From the NCBI GenBank assembly GCA_028287685.1, contig JAQBPE010000093.1:1-36388 (forward strand): DNA of 36,388 bases. Direction: 5' to 3'. The position numbers and the translations under genes were made by a program. Shown piece by piece: positions 14,823 through 22,930 of this stretch (its first letter is position 1; every line of letters begins with the position of its first letter). Source of the DNA: Cyanobacteria bacterium RYN_339 (GTDB lineage: Bacteria; Cyanobacteriota; Sericytochromatia; S15B-MN24; JAQBPE01). The notes under the pieces are model-generated. The model searched no databases. It had not been told where the DNA came from and was given only the letters and a program-made list of their open reading frames with translations.

Positions 14823-15407
14823 ATGTTTAACCAGAAGAACATCGTAAAGCTCGTGGCTGCTTCGGTCGTCGCGTTCGCCCTGGCCGGTTGCGGCAGCGGC
14901 GGCAACCCCGCAGGCGTGGACGACGGCAGCACCGGCATCGACTCCGGCACCGGCTACACGGATCCCGGCACGAACCCCTACGGCGGTACGACCGGCACCG
15001 GCACGAACCCCTACGGCGGCACCACCGCCACCACCCCGGTGGCCGACACCGCTCAGCTGACGGCGTCCATCACCAAGAAGAAGAACGGCTCGTTCCTGGG
15101 CATGGGCAAGTTCACCTGCACGGTTGAAGTGACCAACCCCGGCACGACGTCGCACTCCGGCACCCTGACGGTCACGTTCAAGAACGGCAAGAAGGTGTCC
15201 GCGACGGCCCCCATCACCAAGCAGGTTACCCTCGGCCCCAACGAGACCCAGTCCTTCGACTTCGAAGACAAGAAGTGGACGACGGACAGCGTCGACTGCG
15301 ACGTCACCACGGATGCCTCCGCTGCTGCGGCCCCGATGGCCTCGATGGCGACGACCGGCGCGATGGGTACCACGGGCGCGGCCAGCGCTTACCCGACGGG
15401 CTACTAA
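14823..15407 (+). CDS. Small secreted lipoprotein with repeat linker
   Basis: 194 residues. Signal peptide with lipobox L-A-G-C (Cys23). Residues 24-70 are a Gly/Thr/Asp-rich linker carrying two copies of G-T-N-P-Y-G-G-T-T. Residues about 75-160 form a beta-sandwich-like domain (T-C-T-V-E-V-T-N-P-G-T, then S-G-T-L-T-V-T-F-K-N-G-K-K, ending in S-V-D-C-D-V). This recalls FxLYD/CARDB-type adhesion domains, with a likely disulfide between its two Cys. The tail is Ala/Met/Thr-rich. GGAGG precedes the ATG. It has its own leader, a possible regulator site and a strong 3' hairpin, which suggest an independently controlled and perhaps abundant surface protein. No function is recognised. Confidence 0.78.
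   Translation: MFNQKNIVKLVAASVVAFALAGCGSGGNPAGVDDGSTGIDSGTGYTDPGTNPYGGTTGTGTNPYGGTTATTPVADTAQLTASITKKKNGSFLGMGKFTCTVEVTNPGTTSHSGTLTVTFKNGKKVSATAPITKQVTLGPNETQSFDFEDKKWTTDSVDCDVTTDASAAAAPMASMATTGAMGTTGAASAYPTGY
14967..15019 (+). repeat. 33-nt tandem repeat in the lipoprotein linker
   Basis: GGCACGAACCCCTACGGCGG occurs at 14967-14986 and again, identical, at 15000-15019. The period is 33 nt (11 codons), which keeps frame. Identity at DNA level suggests recent duplication and possible copy-number variation between strains. Confidence 0.85.
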
Positions 15408-15426
15408 GAGTTTTTCTCCTACATCC

Positions 15427-15439
15427 CCATTCACGCAAC
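15427..15439 (-). repeat. 13-bp inverted repeat, right copy
   Basis: CCATTCACGCAAC, the exact reverse complement of 14789-14801. Its last bases run into the stem of the following terminator hairpin (15438-15474), so pairing with the 5' leader could compete with that hairpin. Confidence 0.5.
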
Positions 15440-15474
15440 GAGAAGACCCTTCCTTTTGGGAAGGGTCTTCTCGT
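15438..15474. terminator. 16-bp perfect hairpin between convergent genes
   Basis: The 16-nt arm 15438-15453 pairs without mismatch with 15459-15474 around TTTTG. It lies 30 nt past the lipoprotein stop and 2 nt from the miaB stop, so it can serve both strands. No long T-run follows on either side, but the stem is exceptionally stable. Confidence 0.75.
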
Positions 15475-15476
15475 GT

Positions 15477-16808
15477 CTAGACGTGGCTAGGCAGTAGGAC
15501 TTCGCCGTGGAGGGTCCACTGGCGGCCGTCCGTGATGCGGACGGAGACGACTTCACCCTCGAGCGACGGGTCGGCATCGAAGAACACGATGCGGTTGCTC
15601 TTGGTTCGGCCCGTGTAGACCTGCGGGTTCTTCTCGCTGGGGCCCTCGACCAATACCTCTTGGATCGTCCCGATCAGGGCGCGGCTGACGGTCATGGCCA
15701 CCTCGTTGACGGCCTCGTTGAGCACGCGCAGGCGGCGGTCCTTCTCGGCCTCGTCGACCTGGTCCGCACGGGTGGCGGCGTAGGTGCCGGGGCGGGCGGA
15801 GTAGGCGGCGGTGTTCACGCCGGTGAAGCGCACCTCGCGCACGATGTCGACCGTGCGCTGGAACTGCTCGTCCGTCTCGCCGGGGAAGCCCACGATCAGG
15901 TCGGTGGTGATGCCTGCGCCGGGGAAGTGGCTGCGGATCTGGGCTATCAGGTCGAGGTACTTCTCGCGGGTGTAGCCGCGGGCCATCTGGCGCAACACGT
16001 CGTTGTCGCCCGCCTGGACCGGGATGTGGAAGCTGTCGCAAACGCTCGCGTAAGGCTTGATGCGCAGCAGCAGCTCCTCGTTCATGTCGCGCGGGTGTCC
16101 CGTCAGCCAGCGCACGCGCTTCACGCCAGGCACTTGCGCCACGGCTTCGATCAGGTCGGCCAGCGAGCGCTTGGGCTCGAGGTCCTTGCCGTAGCCGTTG
16201 ATGTTCTGGCCCAGCAACACGATCTCCTTGAAGCCTTCGGCCACCGTGCGCTCGACCTCCTTCATGAGGTCGTCCAGCGGCCGGCTCTTCTGGTCGCCGC
16301 GCACGCTGGGCACGATGCAGTAGGTGCAGCGGTCGTTGCAACCGTAGATGGCCGTGATCCAGGCCGAGTGCTTGCCTTGACGCAACACCGGCATCTCGGG
16401 CGGCAGCTCGTCGGAGAAGGGCACGGTCGCGACCACGGGCTCGCCGGTCTCCAGCGCCTGGGCCAGCAGCCGGGGCAGCTCGTGGATGTTCTCCGTGCCG
16501 AAGACCAGGTCCACGTAAGGCGCGCGCAGCCGGATCCGCTCGCCCATATACTGCGCCACGCAGCCGGCCACGCCGATCAGCGTGCCGGGCCGCAGCGCCT
16601 TGATCTCGCGCAGCCCGCCCAGGCGGCTGAAGAGCTTGTCTTCGGCCTTCTCCCGGATCGAACAGGTGTTCACCAAGATCAAATCCGCGGCAAAGGGCGT
16701 TTCGACCTGGTCATAGCCAATTTGAGCCAGCATCCCCAGCATCCGCTCGGAGTCGTTCTGGTTCATCTGGCAGCCGTAGGTCTTGATGTATACTTTCTTG
16801 TCTCCCAC
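15477..16808 (-). CDS. miaB: tRNA-2-methylthio-N6-dimethylallyladenosine synthase MiaB
   Basis: 443 residues, full length. This radical-SAM methylthiotransferase converts i6A37 to ms2i6A37 in tRNA. The N-terminal UPF0004 domain binds the auxiliary 4Fe-4S cluster through Cys13, Cys49 and Cys83. The radical-SAM motif is C-N-D-R-C-T-Y-C (157-164). The C-terminal TRAM domain (about 375-440) carries V-L-V-E-G-P-S and the nearby R-T-K-S-N-R, common in MiaB. GTG at 16808 is preceded by GGAGG. It is divergent from the Nif3-like gene. miaA is not in the window. Confidence 0.97.
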   Translation of the reverse strand: MGDKKVYIKTYGCQMNQNDSERMLGMLAQIGYDQVETPFAADLILVNTCSIREKAEDKLFSRLGGLREIKALRPGTLIGVAGCVAQYMGERIRLRAPYVDLVFGTENIHELPRLLAQALETGEPVVATVPFSDELPPEMPVLRQGKHSAWITAIYGCNDRCTYCIVPSVRGDQKSRPLDDLMKEVERTVAEGFKEIVLLGQNINGYGKDLEPKRSLADLIEAVAQVPGVKRVRWLTGHPRDMNEELLLRIKPYASVCDSFHIPVQAGDNDVLRQMARGYTREKYLDLIAQIRSHFPGAGITTDLIVGFPGETDEQFQRTVDIVREVRFTGVNTAAYSARPGTYAATRADQVDEAEKDRRLRVLNEAVNEVAMTVSRALIGTIQEVLVEGPSEKNPQVYTGRTKSNRIVFFDADPSLEGEVVSVRITDGRQWTLHGEVLLPSHV

Positions 16809-16854
16809 CGGGGGACCCTCCGAACTCGCGTCGATCCGAACTGGTTATCTTACC

Positions 16855-17958
16855 ATGCCCACTCAGACGCTCCAGACCGTGATCGACCGCCTGGTCGAAC
16901 TTGCACCGCCGCACCTGGCGGCCGCTTGGGACAATGTCGGCTTGATGGTCGGCGACCCCGGCCGGATATTGACGGGCGTGGCCGTAGCCGTAGACCCCAC
17001 GCTGGCCGCCGTCGACGCCACGATCGCCGCCGGCGCCAACCTCCTGGTGACGCACCATCCGCTGCTCTTCAAGGCGCCCAAGAGCCTCGATTTGCGGAAG
17101 GAGCCCGGCCGCACCCTGGAGCGCCTGATCAAAGCCGACGTCGGCCTCTACGCCGCCCACACCAACCTGGACGTGACGGCCGTGAACGAGGCCCTGGCCA
17201 CCACGCTCGGGCTGAAGGGTCACCGCGTGCTGGACGTCTCCGGCGAGCGGCCCACCTACAAGGTGGCCGTCTACGTGCCCGTCGCGGAGCTGGAGCGCGT
17301 GCGCCTGGCCGCCTGGGAGGCCGGCGCCGGAAGGTCCGCCGGCTATGATCGCGGCGCCTACGCGTTGGCGGCCACCGGGACCTTCCGACCGCGGCCGGGC
17401 GCCAACCCGGCCGAAGGCCACGTGGGCGAGCAGGTCGTGACCAGCGAGGCACGCCTGGAGTTCGTCTGCGGCCAGCTCCAGCTGAAAACCGTGCGCGCGG
17501 CCATCGTGGCGGCGCATCCCTACGAGGAGCCGGCCATCGAAGTGTTCCCGCTGCACGGGGCGGGCGAGCCTTACGGCTTCGGTCTCGTGGGCGACTTACC
17601 GGCTCCGGAGCCCTTGGGGGCTTTCGCCCGCCGGGTCGCGGGCACGCTGGGCACCACCACGGCGCGCTTCGTGGGCCCGGCCGACCGACCGATCAAGCGC
17701 GTGGCCTGGATGGGCGGGTCTGCAGGAGACTATTGGCCCCAAGCCCTGGCGGCCGGCTGCGACGCCTACATCACGGGCGAAGTGCGCCACCACGCCGCCC
17801 TGGATGGGCTGGCGGCGGGCATGGCCTTCGTCGAGGTCGGCCACGTGGGCTCGGAGCAGCCCGTCGTCCCCTTCTTGGTGGATTTCCTGGGACGCGCGCT
17901 GGGCGGCGGCGTGCCGGTGCTGGCCATCGATCAGCTGGACCCGTTCACGACCCTGTGA
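16855..17958 (+). CDS. Nif3/DUF34-family metal-binding protein with PII-like insert
   Basis: 367 residues, the long form of the Nif3/DUF34 (GTP cyclohydrolase I type 2-like) family. Metal-site motifs are present: V-T-H-H-P-L-L-F (His67, His68), A-H-T-N-L-D-V (His102, Asp106) and a C-terminal G-H-V-G-S-E-Q. The central region (about 130-235) carries the CutA/PII-like insertion seen in Bacillus YqfO (K-V-A-V-Y-V-P at its start, A-H-P-Y-E-E-P at its end). The biochemical role of the family is unsettled. The ATG has no clear Shine-Dalgarno sequence; the 46-nt divergent gap to miaB is very short, so the transcript may have little or no leader. Confidence 0.92.
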   Translation: MPTQTLQTVIDRLVELAPPHLAAAWDNVGLMVGDPGRILTGVAVAVDPTLAAVDATIAAGANLLVTHHPLLFKAPKSLDLRKEPGRTLERLIKADVGLYAAHTNLDVTAVNEALATTLGLKGHRVLDVSGERPTYKVAVYVPVAELERVRLAAWEAGAGRSAGYDRGAYALAATGTFRPRPGANPAEGHVGEQVVTSEARLEFVCGQLQLKTVRAAIVAAHPYEEPAIEVFPLHGAGEPYGFGLVGDLPAPEPLGAFARRVAGTLGTTTARFVGPADRPIKRVAWMGGSAGDYWPQALAAGCDAYITGEVRHHAALDGLAAGMAFVEVGHVGSEQPVVPFLVDFLGRALGGGVPVLAIDQLDPFTTL

Positions 17959-17983
17959 GCGGCGGTGAACGGCTCCTCCGGCA

Positions 17984-18961
17984 TCAGATGTAGCGCTTGC
18001 GCTTGAACAGCGCCACCAGGCCCAGGGAGCACACCAGCATCAAGGTGAGCGCGTAGGGGTAGCCGTACTTCCACTTGAGCTCCGGCATGGCCTCGAAGTT
18101 CATGCCGTAGATGCCCGCGATCAAGGCGGCGGTCATCAGCACGGTCGACGTGACCGTGAGCTGTTTCATGGTCTCGTTGGTGCGGTTGCTGACGGTGGTC
18201 ATGTAGGCGTCCACCGCGCCGCTGACCAGGTCGCGGTAGGTGTCGATCGCGTCCGAGACGCGCAGCAAGTGGTCCAGCACGTCCTGGAAGTAGAGATAGG
18301 TGCGCGGGCCGAACATCGTGTCGTCGCGGCGCAGCAGCACCAGGAACACGTCGCGCAACGGCGTCACCAGCCGCCGCAGCTGCAGCGTCTGCTTCTTGAG
18401 CTGGAAGATCTCCTGCACCACGTCCTCGCGGAAGTCGCCGAACATGCCCTCTTCCAGGATCTCCAGCTGGTCGGAGAACGAATCGAGAATCGGGAAGTAA
18501 GAATCCACGGCGGCGTCGATGACCAGGTACGCCAGGTAGCTTGCGCCCTCCGCGGCAGCCCCGACCTCCTGCGTCTCCCAGCGGGTCTCCACCAGGGAAA
18601 TCACCTCCGCCGTGCCGCGGTGCATCGTCACCACGTAGTTGGCGCCGAAGAAGATGTTCAGCTCGACGGTGTTGAGGCGGTGCGACAGGCGTTCCGGGCG
18701 GACCTCGTACACCACCAGGAAGATGTAGTCCGCGTACTTCTCGAGCTTCGGCCTGGCGTGGGCCTGGCGGCAATCGTCGAGCGCCAGGTGGTGGAAGTCG
18801 AACTCCACCTTCAGGAGCTCGAAATCCTCTTCCGTGGGGTCCTGCACGTCCAGCCAGATGACCTTGCCCGCGCGGCCGCGGTAGTCGCTGATCTCGATGG
18901 GGTCGAAGTGCCGCTCCACGAACCCGGTGGAGGCGTCCAGCAGCTTGCAGAAGTTGATCAC
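17984..18961 (-). CDS. corA: CorA-family magnesium/divalent cation channel
   Basis: 325 residues, with a large cytoplasmic N-terminal domain, a long stalk helix, and two transmembrane segments at the C-terminus (about 262-285 and 298-316). The pore signature Y-G-M-N is at 285-288, followed by the periplasmic loop F-E-A-M-P-E and a basic tail K-R-K-R. It would form an inner-membrane pentamer for Mg2+ (possibly Co2+/Ni2+) uptake. GTG at 18961 overlaps the topoisomerase stop as GTGA, fixing the start. No Mg2+-sensing leader is possible at this junction. Confidence 0.95.
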   Translation of the reverse strand: MINFCKLLDASTGFVERHFDPIEISDYRGRAGKVIWLDVQDPTEEDFELLKVEFDFHHLALDDCRQAHARPKLEKYADYIFLVVYEVRPERLSHRLNTVELNIFFGANYVVTMHRGTAEVISLVETRWETQEVGAAAEGASYLAYLVIDAAVDSYFPILDSFSDQLEILEEGMFGDFREDVVQEIFQLKKQTLQLRRLVTPLRDVFLVLLRRDDTMFGPRTYLYFQDVLDHLLRVSDAIDTYRDLVSGAVDAYMTTVSNRTNETMKQLTVTSTVLMTAALIAGIYGMNFEAMPELKWKYGYPYALTLMLVCSLGLVALFKRKRYI

Positions 18962-20004
18962 CCTGCTAAGGTAGCCCCCCGCGCTTGGCTGGTCAAGGCG
19001 CTATCCGGGATCAGGCTGATGGTGATCGAACCTGCCAGCAGCTTGATCAGCTCCAGTTCCTCCGCCGTGTGGCCGGCTTCGATCATGCGGGCCTGCCGCT
19101 TGCCGCGCGGCGAGAAGTCCACCAGGGTGCGGCCTTGCTCGTAGGCCTCGAAGACGCGCGGGCTGATGTAGCTCGCGCGGGCGATCGCCGGCGTGTTGCC
19201 CAGATACCGGCTGACGGCCCTGACCGTGCGCACCATGACCTGCTTGCGCGCGCTGGCCGTCTCCTTGGGGCCATAGGCCGCCAACACCTTGGCGGCCATC
19301 AGGGTGCCGTTCCAGGTGCGGAAGTCCTTGGCGCTGAAGCTCGCGCCCAGGACCTCCTTGAGGTAGGCGTTGACGTCGCGCCCGGTCACGTGGGCCTGGC
19401 TCCCGTCCGGGCGCCGGTACTGGAAGATCCGCTTGCCGGGCAGGGCGCAGACCTCGCGCATCACCGCCACCAGCTCGGGGTCCGTCACGATCCGGAATTG
19501 CATGATGCCGCGCTTGCCGCGGAACTTGAACTGCAGGAAGGTGTCGCCGACCGTGAGGTGGCGGTTGCACAGCGTGGCGATGCCGAAGCTCTTGTTCTCC
19601 TTCGCGTAGCGCTCGCCGCCGATACGGAAGCAGCCGCTCATGATCAGGCGCGACACCAGCGCCAGCACCCGCTCGCGCGAGGCGCCCTCGCCCGCCAGGG
19701 CCTGGCTGGTGACCGCGCGGAAGCGCGGCAAGGCGGCCGCGAAGGCCACCAACTTGGCGTACTTGGCAGCGGCCTGCGAGCGGGTCCAGTCGCCATGGTA
19801 GATGTACTGCCGCCGGCCCTTGGCGTCGCGGCCGACCGCCTGGATCTTGGCCTTGGCGGAGGGCGAAATCCGTACGTCCGTCCAGGCCGGCGGGATGCGC
19901 AACTTCTTCACGCGCTCCAACTTGGCCGGATCCGCGATGGGACGGCCCTGGGCGTCCAGGAACCGCGCCTTGTCGCGCTGCCACCACCGGTCATAGCTTT
20001 CCAT
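18958..20004 (-). CDS. DNA topoisomerase IB (poxvirus/bacterial type)
   Basis: 348 residues, matching bacterial TopIB enzymes that relax supercoils through a 3'-phosphotyrosine. The N-terminal domain carries R-I-P-P-A-W-T-D-V and G-R-D-A-K-G-R-R-Q-Y-I-Y-H. Catalytic features are R-I-G-G-E-R-Y (Arg), F-R-G-K (Lys), K-D-F-R-T-W-N-G-T (Arg) and the nucleophile Tyr279 in A-S-Y-I-S-P. The usual residue after Tyr-Ile is His; here it is Ser. The usual His/Asp near F-R-T-W is Asn in W-N-G-T, so some catalytic residues vary. GGGAGG precedes ATG 20004. It is coupled to corA by a 4-nt overlap. The C-terminus extends about 30 residues past the conserved core. Confidence 0.94.
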   Translation of the reverse strand: MESYDRWWQRDKARFLDAQGRPIADPAKLERVKKLRIPPAWTDVRISPSAKAKIQAVGRDAKGRRQYIYHGDWTRSQAAAKYAKLVAFAAALPRFRAVTSQALAGEGASRERVLALVSRLIMSGCFRIGGERYAKENKSFGIATLCNRHLTVGDTFLQFKFRGKRGIMQFRIVTDPELVAVMREVCALPGKRIFQYRRPDGSQAHVTGRDVNAYLKEVLGASFSAKDFRTWNGTLMAAKVLAAYGPKETASARKQVMVRTVRAVSRYLGNTPAIARASYISPRVFEAYEQGRTLVDFSPRGKRQARMIEAGHTAEELELIKLLAGSITISLIPDSALTSQARGATLAG

Positions 20005-20115
20005 TGCTTGCCCTCCCGGCGTAATCTTATGCCCCGCCCCAGCTGGCAGGCTACGGCCAAGCAAGCCTTGGCTGCTTGCGGGACGGCGACGCGAGGATCT
20101 GCTACGATCGGCGCC

Positions 20116-21444
20116 ATGCCGAGGCCGGACGATCCCACGCTCTTCTCGGCCGCAGGCCAGGCGCCCCTTGCGCACCGCATGCGGCCTCGCACCGCCGCGG
20201 AGTTCGTCGGCCAGGGCCACCTGATGGGCGCGGGCCGGCTGCTGGAGCGCGTCATGCAGGCGCGCCGGTTGCCCAGCCTCGTGCTCTGGGGCCCGCCCGG
20301 CACCGGCAAGACCACGCTGGCACGCTTGATCGCGGGGCACCGCGACGCGGAGTTCGTGCCCTTCAGCGCCGTCACGTCCGGCGTGCCGGAGCTGCGCAAG
20401 ATCTTGGCCGAAGCGCGCGACCGCAAGAAGTACGGCCGCGAGACCCTGCTCTTCGTCGACGAGATCCACCGCTTCAACAAGAGCCAGCAGGATGCCTTCC
20501 TCCAGCACCTGGAAGACGGCACGATCACCCTGATCGGCGCCACCACGGAGAACCCCAGCTTCGAGTTGAACGGGGCGCTGCTCTCGCGGGTGCGGGTGCT
20601 GACGCTGCGCGCGCTGACGGACGAGGACCTGACGGCCATCGTCACGCATGCGTTCACGGACAAGGAGCGGGGCCAGGCCCAGCCGATCGAGCGCCTGGCG
20701 CCCGAGGCCTTGAAGATGGTGGTCGAGCGTGCCGGCGGCGATGCCCGCACCGCCTTGAACGTGCTGGAGGCAGCCACCCTGATGGCCCAGGTCCACGACC
20801 CCGAGGCCAGCGTGACGGTCGACGACATCGGCCAGGCCATGCAGCAGTCCGGGCAGTACGACCGGGCCGGTGAGCATCATTACGACACGATCTCGGCCTA
20901 TATCAAGACCATGCGTGGCAGCGACCCGGATGCGGCCCTGTTCTGGCTAGCGCGCATGCTCAACCGGGGCGAGGACCCCATCTTCATCGCCCGCCGCCTG
21001 GTGATCTTCGCCAGCGAGGACGTGGGCAACGCCGACCCGCAGGCGTTGCTGGTGGCGGTGGCGGCGATGCAGGCCGCCAACCTGGTGGGCATGCCGGAGG
21101 CCAGCTACCCGCTCTGGCAGGCCACGACGTACATGGCGCTGGCGCCCAAGAGCAACGCCGCCAAGGTGGCGGGCAAGGCGGCCGGCGCCTACGAGGAAGC
21201 CCACCCGGCCTACAGCGTGCCGTTGCACCTCCGCAACGCCCCCACGCGGCTGATGAAGCAGCTGGGCTACGGCCAGGAGTACCAGTACCCGCACGACTTC
21301 CCGGGCGCCTGGGTGGACCAGTCCTACTGGCCCGAGGGGGTGGAGCCGCAGACCTTCTACGAGCCCACCGACCGCGGCTTCGAGGCGGAGCTGCGCACGC
21401 GCCGCCAGGCCCGGGCCAAGGCCGTGAAGAAGGGCCGGAAATGA
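20116..21444 (+). CDS. rarA: Replication-associated AAA+ recombination protein RarA/MgsA
   Basis: 442 residues. RarA (MgsA/WRNIP1 family) acts at stalled replication forks. Walker A G-P-P-G-T-G-K-T (59-66), Walker B L-L-F-V-D-E-I-H (111-118) and the sensor-1 segment I-G-A-T-T-E-N-P-S-F are intact. The C-terminal tetramerisation region has Y-D-R-A-G-E-H-H-Y-D-T-I-S-A and a closing Y-W-P-E-G. No Shine-Dalgarno sequence is seen before ATG 20116. A TACGAT (20103-20108) ends 7 nt upstream, so the mRNA may be leaderless. An earlier in-frame start is possible but adds no conserved sequence. Overlaps mutY as ATGA. Confidence 0.95.
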   Translation: MPRPDDPTLFSAAGQAPLAHRMRPRTAAEFVGQGHLMGAGRLLERVMQARRLPSLVLWGPPGTGKTTLARLIAGHRDAEFVPFSAVTSGVPELRKILAEARDRKKYGRETLLFVDEIHRFNKSQQDAFLQHLEDGTITLIGATTENPSFELNGALLSRVRVLTLRALTDEDLTAIVTHAFTDKERGQAQPIERLAPEALKMVVERAGGDARTALNVLEAATLMAQVHDPEASVTVDDIGQAMQQSGQYDRAGEHHYDTISAYIKTMRGSDPDAALFWLARMLNRGEDPIFIARRLVIFASEDVGNADPQALLVAVAAMQAANLVGMPEASYPLWQATTYMALAPKSNAAKVAGKAAGAYEEAHPAYSVPLHLRNAPTRLMKQLGYGQEYQYPHDFPGAWVDQSYWPEGVEPQTFYEPTDRGFEAELRTRRQARAKAVKKGRK

Positions 21445-22550
21445 GCATCACGCAGGACCTCCAGGCCTGGTACGCCCAGGACCACCGCGACCTGCCCTGG
21501 CGGCGCACGCGCGACCCGTACGCCATCTGGATCAGCGAGATCATGCTCCAGCAGACCCAGGTCGCGACGGTGATCCCCTACTACGAACGCTTCATGGCCC
21601 GCTTCCCCGGCCCCGCGGCGCTGGCCGAGGCCGACGAGCACGACGTGTTGAAACACTGGGAAGGCCTGGGCTACTACTCCCGGGCCCGCCACCTGCAAGC
21701 CGGCGCCCGCATGGTCCAGGATCACCATGGGGGCCTGGTCCCGCGCACCTGGGACGAGGTGCGACGGCTGCCCGGGGTCGGAGACTACACCGCCGGCGCG
21801 ATCTTGAGCATCGCCTTCGGCGAAAGCGTGCCGGCCGTCGACGGCAACGTGATCCGGGTGCTGTCGCGCATCTACCTGGTCACGGACGACGTCGCCAAGC
21901 CCGCGACGCGCAAGCACATCGAGAAGCTGGCGCGCGAGCTGCTGGTCGACGCCGAGCCGGCCGTCTTGAACCAGGCGCTGATGGAGCTGGGTGCACGGGT
22001 GTGCACGCCCGCCAAGCCGAAGTGCGAGACCTGCCCGGTGCAGCAGCATTGCCGCGCCTTCGCCGCGGGCGTGGCGGCGGACCTGCCCTACAAGCCCAAG
22101 AAGCAGGCGGTCAAGGCGCTGACTCTGGCCACCGTCCTGGTGGAGCGCGGCGAGCGCTTCCTGTTGGTGCGGCGGCCAGCGGAAGGCGTCTGGGGAGGCC
22201 TGTGGGCCCTGCCCAGCGTCGAGCTGCCCCCGACGGCCGGCTTGGACGCCCAGCGCGAGGCGCTGGCGGCCAGCTTGAAGGCGTTGGGCGTGGAGGCGCT
22301 GGTGGGCGACCAGGTCCAGGCCCACAAGCATGCGCTGACACACCGGGCGCTCACCATCCCGGTCTTCCGGGCGCAATTCCTGGCGGGCGCAGCGCCGGAA
22401 GGCAACACCGCCTGGGTCCATGCCGACGAGGCCAAGGCCTATGCCCTGCCCGTCCCTTTCCAGCGGATCGTCGCGGCGATCGACCCCGGACCGTTATTCC
22501 GGGCCGCGGAACGGGAAAACGTGTCCTATATGGAAGGATCGCCCCCATGA
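21441..22550 (+). CDS. mutY: Adenine DNA glycosylase MutY
   Basis: 369 residues. Removes A mispaired with 8-oxoG. HhH-GPD domain: catalytic Glu33 (S-E-I-M-L-Q-Q-T-Q), the helix-hairpin-helix L-P-G-V-G-D-Y-T-A-G (110-119) and catalytic Asp134 (V-P-A-V-D-G-N-V-I-R). The 4Fe-4S cluster ligands are Cys188, Cys195, Cys198 and Cys204 with C-x6-C-x2-C-x5-C spacing. The C-terminal NUDIX-like domain (about 225-350) includes V-W-G-G-L-W-A-L-P and a K-H-A-L-T-H-R-A-L strand used for 8-oxoG recognition. Its start overlaps rarA and its stop overlaps the receiver gene, both as ATGA. Confidence 0.97.
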   Translation: MSITQDLQAWYAQDHRDLPWRRTRDPYAIWISEIMLQQTQVATVIPYYERFMARFPGPAALAEADEHDVLKHWEGLGYYSRARHLQAGARMVQDHHGGLVPRTWDEVRRLPGVGDYTAGAILSIAFGESVPAVDGNVIRVLSRIYLVTDDVAKPATRKHIEKLARELLVDAEPAVLNQALMELGARVCTPAKPKCETCPVQQHCRAFAAGVAADLPYKPKKQAVKALTLATVLVERGERFLLVRRPAEGVWGGLWALPSVELPPTAGLDAQREALAASLKALGVEALVGDQVQAHKHALTHRALTIPVFRAQFLAGAAPEGNTAWVHADEAKAYALPVPFQRIVAAIDPGPLFRAAERENVSYMEGSPP

Positions 22551-22930
22551 AAGCGCCCAAGGCCAAAGCGCACAAGGTCCTGCTGGCCGACCCGGATCCC
22601 ACCACCCTGACGACGCTCGCCGAGAACCTGCGCGCGGCCGGCTACGACGTGATCACGGCCAGCGACGGCACGGAAGCGCTGGCCCGCGGCCAGGCGGACC
22701 AACCCGACATCGCCTGCCTCGAGGTCAACCTCGCGGGGACGAGCGGGCTGGAGGTCTGCCGCGAGCTAAAGGCGGTGCGGCCGCTGCCCGTGCTTCTGGC
22801 CGTGAGCCACCTGGACGACGAGACCTCCGCCGGCTTCATGGCCGTGGGCGCGGAGGACCTGCTCTTCAAGCCTTACGAGATCGACGAGGTCATCGACAAG
22901 GTGGCCTGGTACCTCAACCCCCAAGCTTGA
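22547..22930 (+). CDS. Stand-alone receiver domain with Glu at the phospho-acceptor site
   Basis: 127 residues, a single CheY-like receiver after a short Lys/Ala-rich start. The usual acidic pair is reduced: L-L-A-D-P-D gives Asp15 then Pro. The phospho-acceptor strand reads P-D-I-A-C-L-E-V-N, so Glu59 stands where Asp is expected. Ser87 (A-V-S-H-L-D-D) and Lys109 (L-F-K-P-Y) are kept. Asp-to-Glu at this site often mimics the phosphorylated state, so this may be a constitutively 'on' or phosphorylation-independent receiver. There is no output domain. It is coupled to mutY by an ATGA overlap; GGAAGG precedes the ATG. Its last 17 nt overlap the convergent lipoprotein gene. Confidence 0.88.
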   Translation: MKAPKAKAHKVLLADPDPTTLTTLAENLRAAGYDVITASDGTEALARGQADQPDIACLEVNLAGTSGLEVCRELKAVRPLPVLLAVSHLDDETSAGFMAVGAEDLLFKPYEIDEVIDKVAWYLNPQA

